A stretch of 64,000 nt of DNA from Ohtaekwangia kribbensis (GCF_042676245.1 NZ_JBHTKA010000008.1:124001-188000), one strand, 5' to 3'. Counted from the stretch's first letter, positions 50,836 to 59,649 are shown. Notes: generated by a model from the letters alone, not told the origin. Numbers and translations are program-made.

Positions 50836-51358
50836 ATGAATAAATTTACTTCGATATATTTTTTACCGATGCGTGCGTCTGTTAAACAAGTGTTTAAAGC
50901 AATACTGGAAAACCCGGATTCTTCGATGGACGCGGCCTATGTGTCCATTCCGTTTGATGTCGAAAAAAGTATACGGCACCAAAGGCCAGGTAAAGGTAAA
51001 AGCATGGTTCGATGGCGTGTCGTATCGCGGTGTATTAGCCAACATGGGAACAGGCTTCCATGTAATTCTGGTACGAAAAGATATTCGTGCTGCTATTGGT
51101 AAAAACGTTGGTGACACAATACGCGTAGAAATTGAGCGAGACACGGAAGAGCGTGTTGTTGAAATGCCTGAGCCGCTCATAAAAGTACTTGCCCGGAATA
51201 AAAAAGCCGCTATTTTTTTTGAGACACTCAGCTATACCAACCGAAAGGAATATGCACACTGGGTCAGCGAAGCAAAGAAAGAGGAAACACGTACCAAACG
51301 CCTTGAAGCAACGATAGAGAAATTACTGGCAGGTAAAAAGAATCCGTCAGAAAAGTAA
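50836..51358 (+). pseudogene. YdeI/OmpD-associated (DUF1905 plus bacteriocin-protection) gene broken by a frameshift
   Basis: The first frame (ATG 50836 or 50869) reads VKQVFKAILENPDSSMDAAY and VSIPFDVEK. The rest of the family sequence, VYGTKGQVKVKAWFDGVSYR, GFHVILVRKDIRAAIGKNVGD, LSYTNRKEYAHWVSEAKKEE and TRTKRLEATIEKLLAG, is one frame over. The join is at a run of six As (50963-50968): five As would give the continuous family sequence FDVEKVYGTKG. So the gene is either broken by a one-base insertion, phase-variable, read through by slippage, or hit by a sequencing error. Known members (about 150-190 residues) are linked with resistance or stress but have no settled role. Confidence 0.75.
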
Positions 51359-51373
51359 TTTGAGACAATAGTT

Positions 51374-51835
51374 TTACAACGTTGTCATCTTGCGAAGCCA
51401 GTGCCGTGCTTCACGCATGGAATCAAAATATTGGACAGTCATAAGGCGCGGATCTTCCGTCATCTCGCGAATGGTCATCTGGGTAAATTTGCTGGCGGGC
51501 ATTACAATGGCCAGAAAACGAACCCCTGCACGCTCCATGGCGGGCATAACGTTCGTTTTGAAGTAATGTACATCTTCATCCAGCACCGGTCCTGCTGTGC
51601 GACTATCCGTGAGCATGTGCAGTTTAGGATAGTTACGGATCTCCCGCTGCATTAACTCCAACCGCTTTTTCTGGACAAAGTTATAGTGCTCGCTGTAACG
51701 CGGTACTCCATTTAACGTAAGACGAACGCATGGGATTGAGTCGTCCAATTCGATGGTAGCGTATTCATCTTGGTAAAAAGCTTTTACCATACATTCAGAA
51801 CTACTAAGGGTCGAAGCAAATTCTGCAAAGCTCAT
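51374..51835 (-). CDS. STAS/SpoIIAA-like domain protein
   Basis: 153 residues without a signal peptide. Pattern YATIELDDSIPCVRLTLNGV, then KKRLELMQREIRNYPKLHML, TDSRTAGPVLDEDVHYFKTN and GVRFLAIVMPASKFTQMT fits the SpoIIAA-like/STAS superfamily (beta strand, helix, repeated strand-helix pairs). Such proteins are often soluble regulators or of unknown role. Convergent with the YdeI-like gene 15 bases away and divergent from the small HTH gene. Confidence 0.6.
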   Translation of the reverse strand: MSFAEFASTLSSSECMVKAFYQDEYATIELDDSIPCVRLTLNGVPRYSEHYNFVQKKRLELMQREIRNYPKLHMLTDSRTAGPVLDEDVHYFKTNVMPAMERAGVRFLAIVMPASKFTQMTIREMTEDPRLMTVQYFDSMREARHWLRKMTTL

Positions 51836-51971
51836 ATATTGCTTTGGTTATGTAATTTTAACGACAATTTACGAAGACGTAAAACCCTTGGTTACAATTG
51901 TAACCCAACTGATTACAAAGCGTATATTAAGACTTTATCATCCGATCGTTCACAAAAAAAATAGTTGGATC

Positions 51972-52310
51972 ATGGGATATGTTGAAATAGGCCCCAAAAT
52001 CAAGGAAGTATTTGACCATCGCCAAATGAAGCTCACCGATTTTGCCGATGAACTGGGAACGGTACGCCAGAATGTCTATCGCATTTTCCGCAAGCGCCAT
52101 CTCGATACAGGTTTGCTGCTTCGCATTTCGCAGGTGCTCAACCACGATTTCTTTCAGTACTACTCAAATGAGCCTGCACAAACGGACAAAAACGGCAACC
52201 ATTCATCCGAAACAGAATACCAACGGCAACTCGAGCTCTCGCGCAAGGAAATCGACTACCTGCGCAGAATCATTAAACTGATGGAAGAGAAATCTGTATT
52301 GATTCGCTAA
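51972..52310 (+). CDS. Small XRE-like helix-turn-helix regulator (second copy)
   Basis: 112 residues from ATG 51972; longer in-frame upstream starts are rejected because MGYVEIGPKIKEVFD matches the start of this domain type. HTH at about 18-45 (MKLTDFADELGTVRQNVYRIF) with the final helix ISQVLNHDFFQYY. The last 35 residues (ELSRKEIDYLRRIIKLMEEK) look like a coiled coil for dimerisation. Same length and layout as the HTH protein at 31769-32107, with recognisable similarity in the HTH region. Confidence 0.78.
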   Translation: MGYVEIGPKIKEVFDHRQMKLTDFADELGTVRQNVYRIFRKRHLDTGLLLRISQVLNHDFFQYYSNEPAQTDKNGNHSSETEYQRQLELSRKEIDYLRRIIKLMEEKSVLIR

Positions 52311-52336
52311 TGATACACACGCGAATTCAATAACAA

Positions 52337-52362
52337 AGGCTGCTCATCATCATGAACAGCCT
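52337..52362. terminator. Hairpin between the HTH gene and the convergent membrane protein gene
   Basis: aggctgctca (52337-52346) pairs with tgaacagcct (52353-52362) with one mismatch; a T-poor tail (cagtatatag) follows on the + strand. A weak bidirectional terminator. Confidence 0.45.
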
Positions 52363-52391
52363 CAGTATATAGGTATATATTTACCTTAATG

Positions 52392-52802
52392 TTATTGCAA
52401 GCGCTCGATGCGGGTAGCAAAATATTTAGTATCACCTCGCCACGGGAAACGCGCATATCGTTTTACAAAGTATAGATTTACCCGCTCGCCACTAAGGGCT
52501 ACAGTTTGCAGTTGCTTGATCAGATCTTTATCGCTCTTCTCAACCGAAAAGTCAAACGACTCTGCTATAGGACTGGTCCCCTTCAGCGCACCGAACGTTT
52601 CAAGGTTGATTTTCCCTTCGTAGGTTTTAAACATCACGCCCTTCTCGCTAATGCGCAGAATCTTTCCGGCCATTACGCCATCTTCATAAGTACCCCAGTA
52701 TAAAAATGAAAAGGTGATAACACCACCCAGTATCACTAAGATGATTATAGCGCGGATCACTTTTTTTGTTGTACGTTTTACTTTTTCGCCAAAGGTTTCC
52801 AT
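52392..52802 (-). CDS. Small membrane-anchored protein, Bacteroidota-specific family
   Basis: 136 residues. One N-terminal helix (VIRAIIILVILGGVITFSFLYW, about 15-36) and an extracytoplasmic beta-rich domain (GTYEDGVMAGKILRISEKGV, then GKINLETFGALKG, then VNLYFVKRYARFPWRGD). From memory, similar proteins are sometimes labelled 6-phosphogluconate dehydrogenase, but no such motif is present and that label is not credible. Function unknown. It has a divergent neighbour (purN). Confidence 0.65.
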   Translation of the reverse strand: METFGEKVKRTTKKVIRAIIILVILGGVITFSFLYWGTYEDGVMAGKILRISEKGVMFKTYEGKINLETFGALKGTSPIAESFDFSVEKSDKDLIKQLQTVALSGERVNLYFVKRYARFPWRGDTKYFATRIERLQ

Positions 52803-52913
52803 AACAGTAACAAGGTAGATTTACAGGTTAAAGTTAATCGCTTCGCTGTGAATCGCGATGTGCTATAGTCATAATTTTATTTATAGCAGGTGCAACGAAT
52901 AGTAACGCTGCGT

Positions 52914-52921
52914 TATCTTTG
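52914..52921 (+). promoter_or_regulatory. -7 box directly before purN
   Basis: TATCTTTG fits TAnnTTTG exactly and ends 6 bases before the ATG at 52928. A leaderless or nearly leaderless mRNA is implied. An in-frame TTG at 52919 lies inside the box and so is not a real start. Confidence 0.65.
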
Positions 52922-52927
52922 CGACCT

Positions 52928-53506
52928 ATGTCTGAGAAATATCGTCTGGCGATTTTTGCTTCCGGCAACGGAACCAATGCTGAAGAGATCTTTAAGTACT
53001 TTCAAAATCATCCCTCCATTGAAGTTGTTCTTTTGTTGAGCAACAATCCGCAGGCGTTTGCATTACAACGGGCACGCAACTTTGGTGTTGATGCTAAAGT
53101 ATTCGACAGACCGCAGTTCAAAGAAAGCACTGTTGTACTGGACTGGTTACACCAAAAGAAAGTTACTCACGTTGTACTGGCCGGGTTCCTCTGGCTTATA
53201 CCATCGTACCTGATACAAGCTTATCCTCACCACATCATCAATATCCATCCGGCTCTTTTACCCAACCATGGTGGTAAAGGAATGTATGGCATGAAAGTAC
53301 ATGAAGCGGTTAAGCTTGGCGGTGATGTTAAGACGGGCATCACGATTCATGCTGTAGATGACAAGTACGATGAAGGCGAGATCATTTTTCAGGCAACATG
53401 CCCGGTGCACGCAGATGATACACCGGAGCAGATAGCCGACAAAGTACATCAGCTCGAATACAAGCATTATCCTGAAGTAATCGAGCGATGGGTATTCGGT
53501 AATTAG
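52928..53506 (+). CDS. purN: Phosphoribosylglycinamide formyltransferase (GART)
   Basis: 192 residues. Third step of purine synthesis: formyl transfer from 10-formyl-THF to GAR. LAIFASGNGTNAEEIFKYF near the N-terminus (SGxGTN phosphate-binding), LAGFLWLIPSYLIQ, NIHPALLPNHGGKGMYGMKV (catalytic Asn/His region) and AVDDKYDEGEIIFQ with the catalytic aspartate are all in place. ATG at 52928 is preferred since the upstream TTG lies within the promoter. The stop codon overlaps that of the convergent thioesterase. Confidence 0.95.
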   Translation: MSEKYRLAIFASGNGTNAEEIFKYFQNHPSIEVVLLLSNNPQAFALQRARNFGVDAKVFDRPQFKESTVVLDWLHQKKVTHVVLAGFLWLIPSYLIQAYPHHIINIHPALLPNHGGKGMYGMKVHEAVKLGGDVKTGITIHAVDDKYDEGEIIFQATCPVHADDTPEQIADKVHQLEYKHYPEVIERWVFGN

Positions 53507-53958
53507 GCTTTCTTCTCTTCACGAATAATCCACTCGAATGTGGCTGCGCGAGGAAATTCGCTGAAGATCGACTGGATATACTCATCTGGCGTTATAAGCT
53601 TTCTTTTTTCAAGATCGAGCCAGGCACCTTCCACGGTAACGTTAGCCGCCAATGTATTATCGAGTTTCAAAAAATTATGACGAAGGCTCCAACGCGCGAA
53701 ATCTTTCGTAGCCTTAATCAACTCTACATCCAGCGTAAGCTTGTCGTCCAGTGTAATTTCTCTTTTGAAAACAGCTTCTTCACGAAACAAGATCGGACCT
53801 ATTTTAAGTAACTCCAGTTTTTGTGTAGTGATACCGTGTTCTGAAAGAAAAATCATACGCGCCATCGCTCCATAATCATAATACGCAGAGTGGCGCAGGT
53901 GACGGTTCTGATCTATATCAGCCCATCGGATTTGAATCGGGAGACTAAAGTTTGCCAT
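53503..53958 (-). CDS. Acyl-CoA thioesterase (4HBT hot-dog fold)
   Basis: 151 residues from ATG 53958, the point where the family sequence begins (MANFSLPIQIRWADIDQNRHLRHSAYYDYG is split here: WADIDQNRHLRHSAYYDYG carries the conserved aspartate of the 4HBT family). Upstream in-frame sequence lies within the DUF456 gene. The hot-dog helix YYDYGAMARMIFLSEHGI and strands around ITLDDKLTLDVELI fit. Likely cleaves short- or medium-chain acyl-CoA. It follows DUF456 by 41 bases. Confidence 0.88.
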   Translation of the reverse strand: MANFSLPIQIRWADIDQNRHLRHSAYYDYGAMARMIFLSEHGITTQKLELLKIGPILFREEAVFKREITLDDKLTLDVELIKATKDFARWSLRHNFLKLDNTLAANVTVEGAWLDLEKRKLITPDEYIQSIFSEFPRAATFEWIIREEKKA

Positions 53959-53999
53959 ATCGTTATTTTCACTATTGTTGCAAGGTATATATTTATTCA

Positions 54000-54476
54000 T
54001 CAACCTATCAGGCTTGCTACAAAATACCAGCACATCACAAAGCATACAACAAGTTTCAGCAGCGTGCCAAACAGAAAACCGATGAACGACCCGAAGGCTG
54101 CACGCAAGGCCTGCGATGAATTGGCGTTGGCCATTACCTCGCCTATAAAGGCACCTATAAACGGGCCTATAATTATACCCCACGGTCCGGTGAATATACC
54201 TACGAGCAAGCCGAGTGTACAACCCCACACACCATACTTGCTGCCGCCAAACTTTTTGGTTCCGTAGAGTGGTATAACATAATCCAGCACCGTTATAACA
54301 ACCGTAATTACTCCCCATATAATCAGAAACTTTGTTGTGAATGGAGGCTCTGTTCTTAACTGCAGCAACACCATACCGACAAAACACAACGGTGGGCCTG
54401 GCAGTAATGGAAGAATACAACCGGCCAACCCCGCCAGCATGAAAATTATCCCGAGAACGATGCAAAGTATGTCCAT
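54000..54476 (-). CDS. DUF456 membrane protein
   Basis: 158 residues from ATG 54476. Four helices with glycine-rich packing: CIVLGIIFMLAGLAGCILPL, then PGPPLCFVGMVLLQ, IIWGVITVVITVLDYVI, then VWGCTLGLLVGIFTGPWGII and IGPFIGAFIGEVMANAN. The LPGPP segment and glycine zippers are typical of DUF456. No catalytic residues are recognised; function unknown. First gene of a two-gene minus-strand unit with the thioesterase. Confidence 0.85.
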   Translation of the reverse strand: MDILCIVLGIIFMLAGLAGCILPLLPGPPLCFVGMVLLQLRTEPPFTTKFLIIWGVITVVITVLDYVIPLYGTKKFGGSKYGVWGCTLGLLVGIFTGPWGIIIGPFIGAFIGEVMANANSSQALRAAFGSFIGFLFGTLLKLVVCFVMCWYFVASLIG

Positions 54477-54519
54477 GATGAACAAAAAATAATGAAATTT
54501 AAGTTGATAATTACTTCAC

Positions 54520-54909
54520 ATGCTGCAACTGGAAAACGTTCACCACATCGCCATTATCTGCTCTGACTATGCAGTGTCTAAAAAATTCTATACCGAGGTA
54601 CTTGGCTTTCGCGTGCTGGGAGAATATTACCGGGCTGAACGTAGATCCTATAAACTGGATCTGGCTCTTGGCGATCACTATACCATTGAGCTGTTTTCTT
54701 TTCCTGATCCACCACAGCGTGTATCGCGACCAGAAGCACGAGGCTTGCGTCATCTCGCATTTACAGTGCGCAATATCGATTCCGCAGTCGCGGAGCTAAC
54801 AGCACACAACGTAGTAACAGAACCTATACGCGTGGATGAGTATACCGGCAAGCGTTTTACATTCTTCTCCGATCCTGATGGCCTTCCGCTTGAACTATAT
54901 GAACAATAG
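54520..54909 (+). CDS. Vicinal-oxygen-chelate (glyoxalase-like) family protein
   Basis: 129 residues. One VOC fold with paired repeats: VHHIAIICSDYAVSKKFYTEV (metal-ligand His) and the second half ARGLRHLAFTVRNIDSAVAEL, ending GKRFTFFSDPDGLPLELYEQ with the conserved glutamate. It matches the YaeR/SMU1112c subfamily, metal-dependent lyases of unproven substrate rather than a proven glyoxalase I. First of three genes (gaps 6 and 30 bases). Confidence 0.82.
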   Translation: MLQLENVHHIAIICSDYAVSKKFYTEVLGFRVLGEYYRAERRSYKLDLALGDHYTIELFSFPDPPQRVSRPEARGLRHLAFTVRNIDSAVAELTAHNVVTEPIRVDEYTGKRFTFFSDPDGLPLELYEQ

Positions 54910-54915
54910 TCAATC

Positions 54916-55527
54916 ATGAATACAATCAACCTTCAGTCCTATACACCAAATTTCCTACAGATCTTCGCGCATCTGCAAGGCATCGCTCCGTGGGACATCA
55001 CCACATCCGCATCCGTACATATTCTAGAAAAGATAAAGACGCTTTCCGGAGAATATACTATACGCGACCATGTTGCTATTCACAAGGACGCGCGCATTGA
55101 AGAACATGTTACTATAAAAAGTCCTGCCATCATTTCCGCTGGCTGCTTTATAGGAGCGCACGCTTATTTACGAGGTGGTGTATTTCTAGGAGAAGGCTGC
55201 AGCATCGGACCAGGCTGCGAAATAAAATCGAGTTTCATTATGCCTCACGCAGCCCTGGCTCATTTTAATTTTGCAGGCGACTCCATTGTAGGGTCAAAAG
55301 TAAATATGGAAGCAGGCTCTGTCATTGCCAATCATTACAACGAGCGAACCGACAAAGAGATTACTATATTGATTGATGGAAAAAAAATGGCCACTGGCAT
55401 TACCAAGTTCGGAGCATTGGTTGGCGATGGAACAAAGATTGGGGCCAACGCAGTGTTGTCACCCGGCACAATTCTTTCTGTCAATTCCATTGTAAAGAGG
55501 CTTGAACTGGTAGAGCAGGTTAAATAG
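54916..55527 (+). CDS. LbH (left-handed beta-helix) transferase-like protein
   Basis: 203 residues. The centre (about 45-190) is made of hexapeptide-like turns (IRDHVAIHKDARIEEHVTI, KSPAIISAGCFIGAHAYL, GVFLGEGCSIGPGCEIK, VGDGTKIGANAVLSPGTIL) as in UDP-GlcNAc pyrophosphorylase or acyltransferase helices. The N-terminal nucleotidyltransferase domain of GlmU-type enzymes is absent. Likely a trimer; the substrate is unknown. In operon with VOC and DUF4230 genes. Confidence 0.75.
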   Translation: MNTINLQSYTPNFLQIFAHLQGIAPWDITTSASVHILEKIKTLSGEYTIRDHVAIHKDARIEEHVTIKSPAIISAGCFIGAHAYLRGGVFLGEGCSIGPGCEIKSSFIMPHAALAHFNFAGDSIVGSKVNMEAGSVIANHYNERTDKEITILIDGKKMATGITKFGALVGDGTKIGANAVLSPGTILSVNSIVKRLELVEQVK

Positions 55528-55557
55528 TATATAGAATAGCTTATATAGCAACGCGAA

Positions 55558-56208
55558 ATGTTCTCAAACCGAAAAATCATACTCATCATTCTACTGCTGG
55601 TAACGTTAAGCATTACGGCTTATGTATTGATTGTATATATACCTACACAGGTTGCACAGCGCAGTTACGAAGGAGCCAAACAACTTGGTCGCGATTTTAA
55701 AGAGGCTTTTCAATTTACACCGGAGGTAACAGTTAATAACACCGTTGTCTTGCAACAGCAAACGCCTATATTGGAACTCGCCACTATATCTCAAAAATTT
55801 CAGCACAACTACGCGTGGACCAACACCTGGCTGAAGAGTACCAAGACTATTTCGATCACTGGCACCTTTGAGGCAAAGGCTGGCTTTGACCTCAACCAGA
55901 AGTTTACTATAAACATCAATGAAGAAAATGCAACCATTATACTCCCGCATCCAAAACTACTTTCACTGGAGTCAATGGGCGATATAAAATTCAAAGATGA
56001 ACATGGGTGGTGGAATCCGATCAAGGCAGAAGATCGAACTGCGGCCATCAACGCATTCAACAACGATGCAAAGCGATATGCTGCACAGGCAGACTTTGTA
56101 AAGGAAGCTCAGCAAGCATTCGAAACTAAAATTCGCGAGATCATGAAGGCGCATGGGAAGAATGTTACCATTGAGTATTCGGGTGGGGAAAAGATTCTTT
56201 TTCCATAG
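55558..56208 (+). CDS. DUF4230 membrane-anchored protein
   Basis: 216 residues. An N-terminal anchor (IILIILLLVTLSITAYVLIV, about 6-25) and an outer domain (about 55-210) with QTPILELATISQKFQHNYAW, TISITGTFEAKAGFDL and EENATIILPHPKLLSLE, typical of DUF4230. Function unknown. It ends the VOC-LbH-DUF4230 operon. The following 221 bases hold only a terminator for the convergent gene and A/T-rich sequence. Confidence 0.82.
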   Translation: MFSNRKIILIILLLVTLSITAYVLIVYIPTQVAQRSYEGAKQLGRDFKEAFQFTPEVTVNNTVVLQQQTPILELATISQKFQHNYAWTNTWLKSTKTISITGTFEAKAGFDLNQKFTININEENATIILPHPKLLSLESMGDIKFKDEHGWWNPIKAEDRTAAINAFNNDAKRYAAQADFVKEAQQAFETKIREIMKAHGKNVTIEYSGGEKILFP

Positions 56209-56370
56209 CTGCGTTTTTTGTTGCCCGCAGAGGACGCTGATTTTCGCAGATATATTTTAACAGCATTTCAAAATATATAGTGCAGGCAACCTGCAAGTGA
56301 CTGCATCAAATCACAAATGCATTAATTGTATTATTTGTATTTGCCTGCGTCTTCTGCAGGCCAAAAAAAA

Positions 56371-56407
56371 TTCCCGTGAGTTTAGCAATACTTCTAACCC
56401 ACGGGAA
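56371..56407 (-). terminator. Terminator of the LytS/LytTR operon
   Basis: ttcccgtg (56371-56378) pairs with cacgggaa (56400-56407); on the minus strand eight Ts follow. It lies 23 bases past the LytTR stop codon. Confidence 0.85.
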
Positions 56408-56429
56408 TCCAAAATTAATGCAAGTATAT

Positions 56430-57173
56430 TTATACTACCTTCTTACGAATAAGCTTAGCATACGTTCTACTAACCGGGAAGCTCTTACCGTTCTGCATCT
56501 TCACCACCATGCCACCATTGAAATGTTTTTCAATTTCTTTCAGACTATTGATGTTGATGATCGTACTTCTGTGTACACGGATAAAAATCTCAGGATTCAG
56601 AATCTCTTCCAGTTTACCTATACCGGATGAACTCACGAACTGATCGTTCTTGGTAGTAAGAATAGTATAATCACCGGAAGCTTCCAGGTATACTATTTCA
56701 TCTACAGGAAGATTCAACAACTTCTCAGACTTCTGCACAAATATATGCGAGTCGTACGAAGTCTTGTTTTCAGTTTTGAGGTTGCGCAGCAGTTCACCTA
56801 CGTTGTTCTGCTCCATCTTCATACGCGCTATAGCACGTTCAACCGCGAGTTTGAAACGCTCCTGGTCGAGAGGTTTCAGAATATAGTCAACTGCATTTTT
56901 CTCAAATGCTTTCAGCGCATACTGATCGTATGCTGTACAAAATATCACGTATGGATCGTGTGTGATTTCATCCAGTACATCAAAGCCAGTCATGCCCGGC
57001 ATCTGTACATCCAGAAAAACAAGATCTGGTTTCTCCTTATCAATTAACTCTACAGCATCCTTTCCTTTCGAGCATTCACCAATTACCTGGATGTTCGGCA
57101 TCTGTTGCAAATACTCTTGTAAAAGGTCGCGTGCTAATTTTTCATCATCGACAATAACACAAGTTATGTTCAT
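56430..57173 (-). CDS. LytTR-family response regulator (second pair)
   Basis: 247 residues. Receiver domain 1-118 with CVIVDDEKLARDLL and D55 in DLVFLDVQMPGMTG, then FCTAYDQYALKAFE and KPLDQERF. LytTR domain about 145-247, with YLEASGDYTILTTKN and FIRVHRSTIININSLKE. It follows its kinase by 21 bases on the same strand; the target promoters are not identified here. Confidence 0.94.
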   Translation of the reverse strand: MNITCVIVDDEKLARDLLQEYLQQMPNIQVIGECSKGKDAVELIDKEKPDLVFLDVQMPGMTGFDVLDEITHDPYVIFCTAYDQYALKAFEKNAVDYILKPLDQERFKLAVERAIARMKMEQNNVGELLRNLKTENKTSYDSHIFVQKSEKLLNLPVDEIVYLEASGDYTILTTKNDQFVSSSGIGKLEEILNPEIFIRVHRSTIININSLKEIEKHFNGGMVVKMQNGKSFPVSRTYAKLIRKKVV

Positions 57174-57194
57174 GTATAGATATAGTTTAATAAG

Positions 57195-58310
57195 TTACAT
57201 TGCTTTGCTTTTCAATTCTTCAACTATTTCCTCGTACGGAATAAAGAAGCTGACAGAATACCCCCACTCATTGGAGTGAATTCGTAAACCCGAGCCCGGA
57301 CCAAAAATACTTTTCAAACGCTGATCCGTGTTTTTCATACCTACACCACTGGAACTTCCATCCATTACCTTTTTCGCTTTTGAACCGAGTCCATCATCTT
57401 TTACTTCAAAAAAGATCATGTTGTTAAAACGTTTTACAGTAAGGATGATCGTTCCGCCATCTTCCTTCGGGGCAATTCCATACTTCACAGAATTTTCAAC
57501 GAGGGGCTGAAGAATCATCGGAGGGATCTCAACATTCAAACAAGAGAAATCCACTTGTTTTACAAACTTCAGGCGATCTCCAAAACGAACCTGCTGAATG
57601 CGTATATAGTTGTCAATAAAGTCAAGCTCGTGAATAAGTTTTACCATCTGGTCGCCATGCGAATCAAGCGCATACCGGAATATATCCGAGAGCTGTGTAA
57701 TTACTTTACGCGCCTGCTCTTTGCTGGAACCAATGAGGGTATTGATTGAATTCAGTGTATTGAAAAGGAAGTGCGGGTTAATCTGCGACTTGAGTAACGA
57801 GATCTGCATCTCGCGGTTCTTCAAGGCAAGCTCACTTTTCTCTTGCTCCTGTTTCTGCAAACCCTGGAAGTAGCCAATCACATAGTATACTCCAACAGTA
57901 ATTATATACTGATCATGAAAATGAAGTCCTTCCCACTTGAGCAACCCGATAATGTGTGCTTTCCAGAAGTCCCAGCCGATATAGCCTTCCACATAATCTT
58001 CCAGGTAATAGGACAGCGTACCCATGATCATAAAGTGAATCATAGCACCTGCGGCATGGCCTGCTACCTGGAAATATATTCTGAAACGGAACAGCCAGTT
58101 GGCGTAAAAGAAGATACCGATGATGAGAATGCAGAGAACTTCAAACAGATATAGGGCATTCCAGAAAATGTAGGTATTGGGGTTCTCCAGCTTCCACTCT
58201 ATAAAAGTACCCACACCGTAATTGGCGGCAAACCAAAGGCAGAGTAAGAGGTAAGCCTTTTTCCAGACACGTGGTATTTCTTCTATAGACTTCAAGACCG
58301 GCAAATTCAT
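57195..58310 (-). CDS. LytS-type sensor histidine kinase (second pair)
   Basis: 371 residues. Four helices in the first 150 residues, then a coiled coil and LLKSQINPHFLFNTLNSIN with H180, the phosphoacceptor, followed by LQPLVENSVKYGIAPKEDGG (N box), VKDDGLGSK and GVGMKNTDQRLKSIFG. Same subfamily as the kinase at 43703, but with closely packed membrane helices and no clear outer domain. First gene of the pair; no exact promoter box seen in the 139-base gap shared with the divergent CarboxypepD gene. Confidence 0.93.
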   Translation of the reverse strand: MNLPVLKSIEEIPRVWKKAYLLLCLWFAANYGVGTFIEWKLENPNTYIFWNALYLFEVLCILIIGIFFYANWLFRFRIYFQVAGHAAGAMIHFMIMGTLSYYLEDYVEGYIGWDFWKAHIIGLLKWEGLHFHDQYIITVGVYYVIGYFQGLQKQEQEKSELALKNREMQISLLKSQINPHFLFNTLNSINTLIGSSKEQARKVITQLSDIFRYALDSHGDQMVKLIHELDFIDNYIRIQQVRFGDRLKFVKQVDFSCLNVEIPPMILQPLVENSVKYGIAPKEDGGTIILTVKRFNNMIFFEVKDDGLGSKAKKVMDGSSSGVGMKNTDQRLKSIFGPGSGLRIHSNEWGYSVSFFIPYEEIVEELKSKAM

Positions 58311-58449
58311 AATTTAAAGTTACACAATGAAATACAAAACCGATCAGGCTTGATTAAAGGCGATAAATCTTCAATTTAAAGGAATATCCTACTCATTGTT
58401 TGAAAGCCGGGAGTTAATGTCCAATTTGACCGTCTATTTCCCCCGATAA

Positions 58450-59649
58450 ATGCGATTTATCATTGTTTTTATACTCCTTATTGGCTTTTTCAGTGTCTCT
58501 GCGCAGAAAATAACACTTTCAGGCAGAGTTACCGACAAGGCAACGGGTGAGGCACTTTCTTTTGCATCGGTCGTTATTAAGGGCAAGCCGATCGGCACCA
58601 TCGCCAACGCTAATGGCGAGTTCGATTTCCATTTTCCTTCCGAATACCGAAACGATATTATCGTGGTGAGCATGCTTGGCTACGAGAATTTTGAAGCGCC
58701 TGTCTGGTCAATGAGCTCAGGAACAATAGCGCTGAATAAATCTGTAACGATGCTGGACGAAGTTGTTGTGACAGACACCGTAACAAAAGGCGGGGAAATA
58801 TTTCGTATAGCGCTTTCAAAAATTGAACAGAACTTTCCGATGGAGCCATTTCTGATGGACGGCTTCTACCGCGACATTAAAAAAGTAAGCGGTACCACTA
58901 TAGCATTACTGGAAGCTGCCGTAAAAATATTTGACGAGAACTATGCTAAACCAAGAAACCCATCCAAGCTACGCGAACATGTAAAACTTGTGGAAGTGCG
59001 TAAGAGTTTAGGATACGAAAATAAATTTGCTGCATACTTCGATCAAAAAAATTTACTGGAAGATCTGCTGCTTCACAATACGATACGCTACCACCATGAG
59101 ATAGCGGAAGAAGTATTCGAGAACATGCAGCGCGAAGAAGACTCTCATTACAACGACCGCGAGATCTTTGTAGTGTCGTATGAAAAGGATTTCAAGCTGA
59201 AGGTGTTTATCGATAAAGAAGATTACGCCGTCATCCACATTGATTTTGAAATAGAATATACAGGCGATAACCTCGACTCGCGCAAAGATGTAGTGAACAC
59301 CTATATCGGCTACAAAAAGAAAATTGATTTCCGGAAATATAGCGGCAAGATGTACCTCAACTACATTACCGTAGTGACACACGAGAAGTGGAACGACATA
59401 ACCACAAAGGCACTGAAGTTTGACACTGAACTCGTGCAACATCTCCTCATCAACCAGGTATATACCAACACTGCCGAGCGCATCCGATCAACCGAAAAGA
59501 TGCGCAACTATGGCCTCCAATACCAGGACTACCCCTACAACAAAGAATTCTGGGCAAGCTACAACGTAATAAAAGAGACTGCGCTGGATCGGCAAGTGAT
59601 CCGCGATTTGGAGAAGGACGCACCGCTGGAGGAGCAGTTTGAGAATTAG
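58450..59649 (+). CDS. Secreted protein with CarboxypepD_reg-like domain
   Basis: 399 residues with a signal peptide (FIIVFILLIGFFSVSAQ). Residues about 20-105 (ITLSGRVTDKATGEALSFAS, NANGEFDFHFP, IIVVSMLGYENFE) form the carboxypeptidase-regulatory-like (beta-sandwich) domain often found in TonB-dependent proteins, but no barrel or plug follows. The remaining 290 residues (GGEIFRIALSKIEQNF, then FLMDGFYRDIKKV) match the C-terminal domain common in Bacteroidota secreted proteins; role unknown. Divergent from the LytS kinase. Confidence 0.8.
   Translation: MRFIIVFILLIGFFSVSAQKITLSGRVTDKATGEALSFASVVIKGKPIGTIANANGEFDFHFPSEYRNDIIVVSMLGYENFEAPVWSMSSGTIALNKSVTMLDEVVVTDTVTKGGEIFRIALSKIEQNFPMEPFLMDGFYRDIKKVSGTTIALLEAAVKIFDENYAKPRNPSKLREHVKLVEVRKSLGYENKFAAYFDQKNLLEDLLLHNTIRYHHEIAEEVFENMQREEDSHYNDREIFVVSYEKDFKLKVFIDKEDYAVIHIDFEIEYTGDNLDSRKDVVNTYIGYKKKIDFRKYSGKMYLNYITVVTHEKWNDITTKALKFDTELVQHLLINQVYTNTAERIRSTEKMRNYGLQYQDYPYNKEFWASYNVIKETALDRQVIRDLEKDAPLEEQFEN

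Noticed and set aside
50961..50970. Programmed -1 frameshift at the six-A run in the YdeI gene
   Set aside because: The shift needed is +1 (skip one A), and the codon phase does not fit the X_XXY_YYZ rule, so a standard -1 site is excluded.
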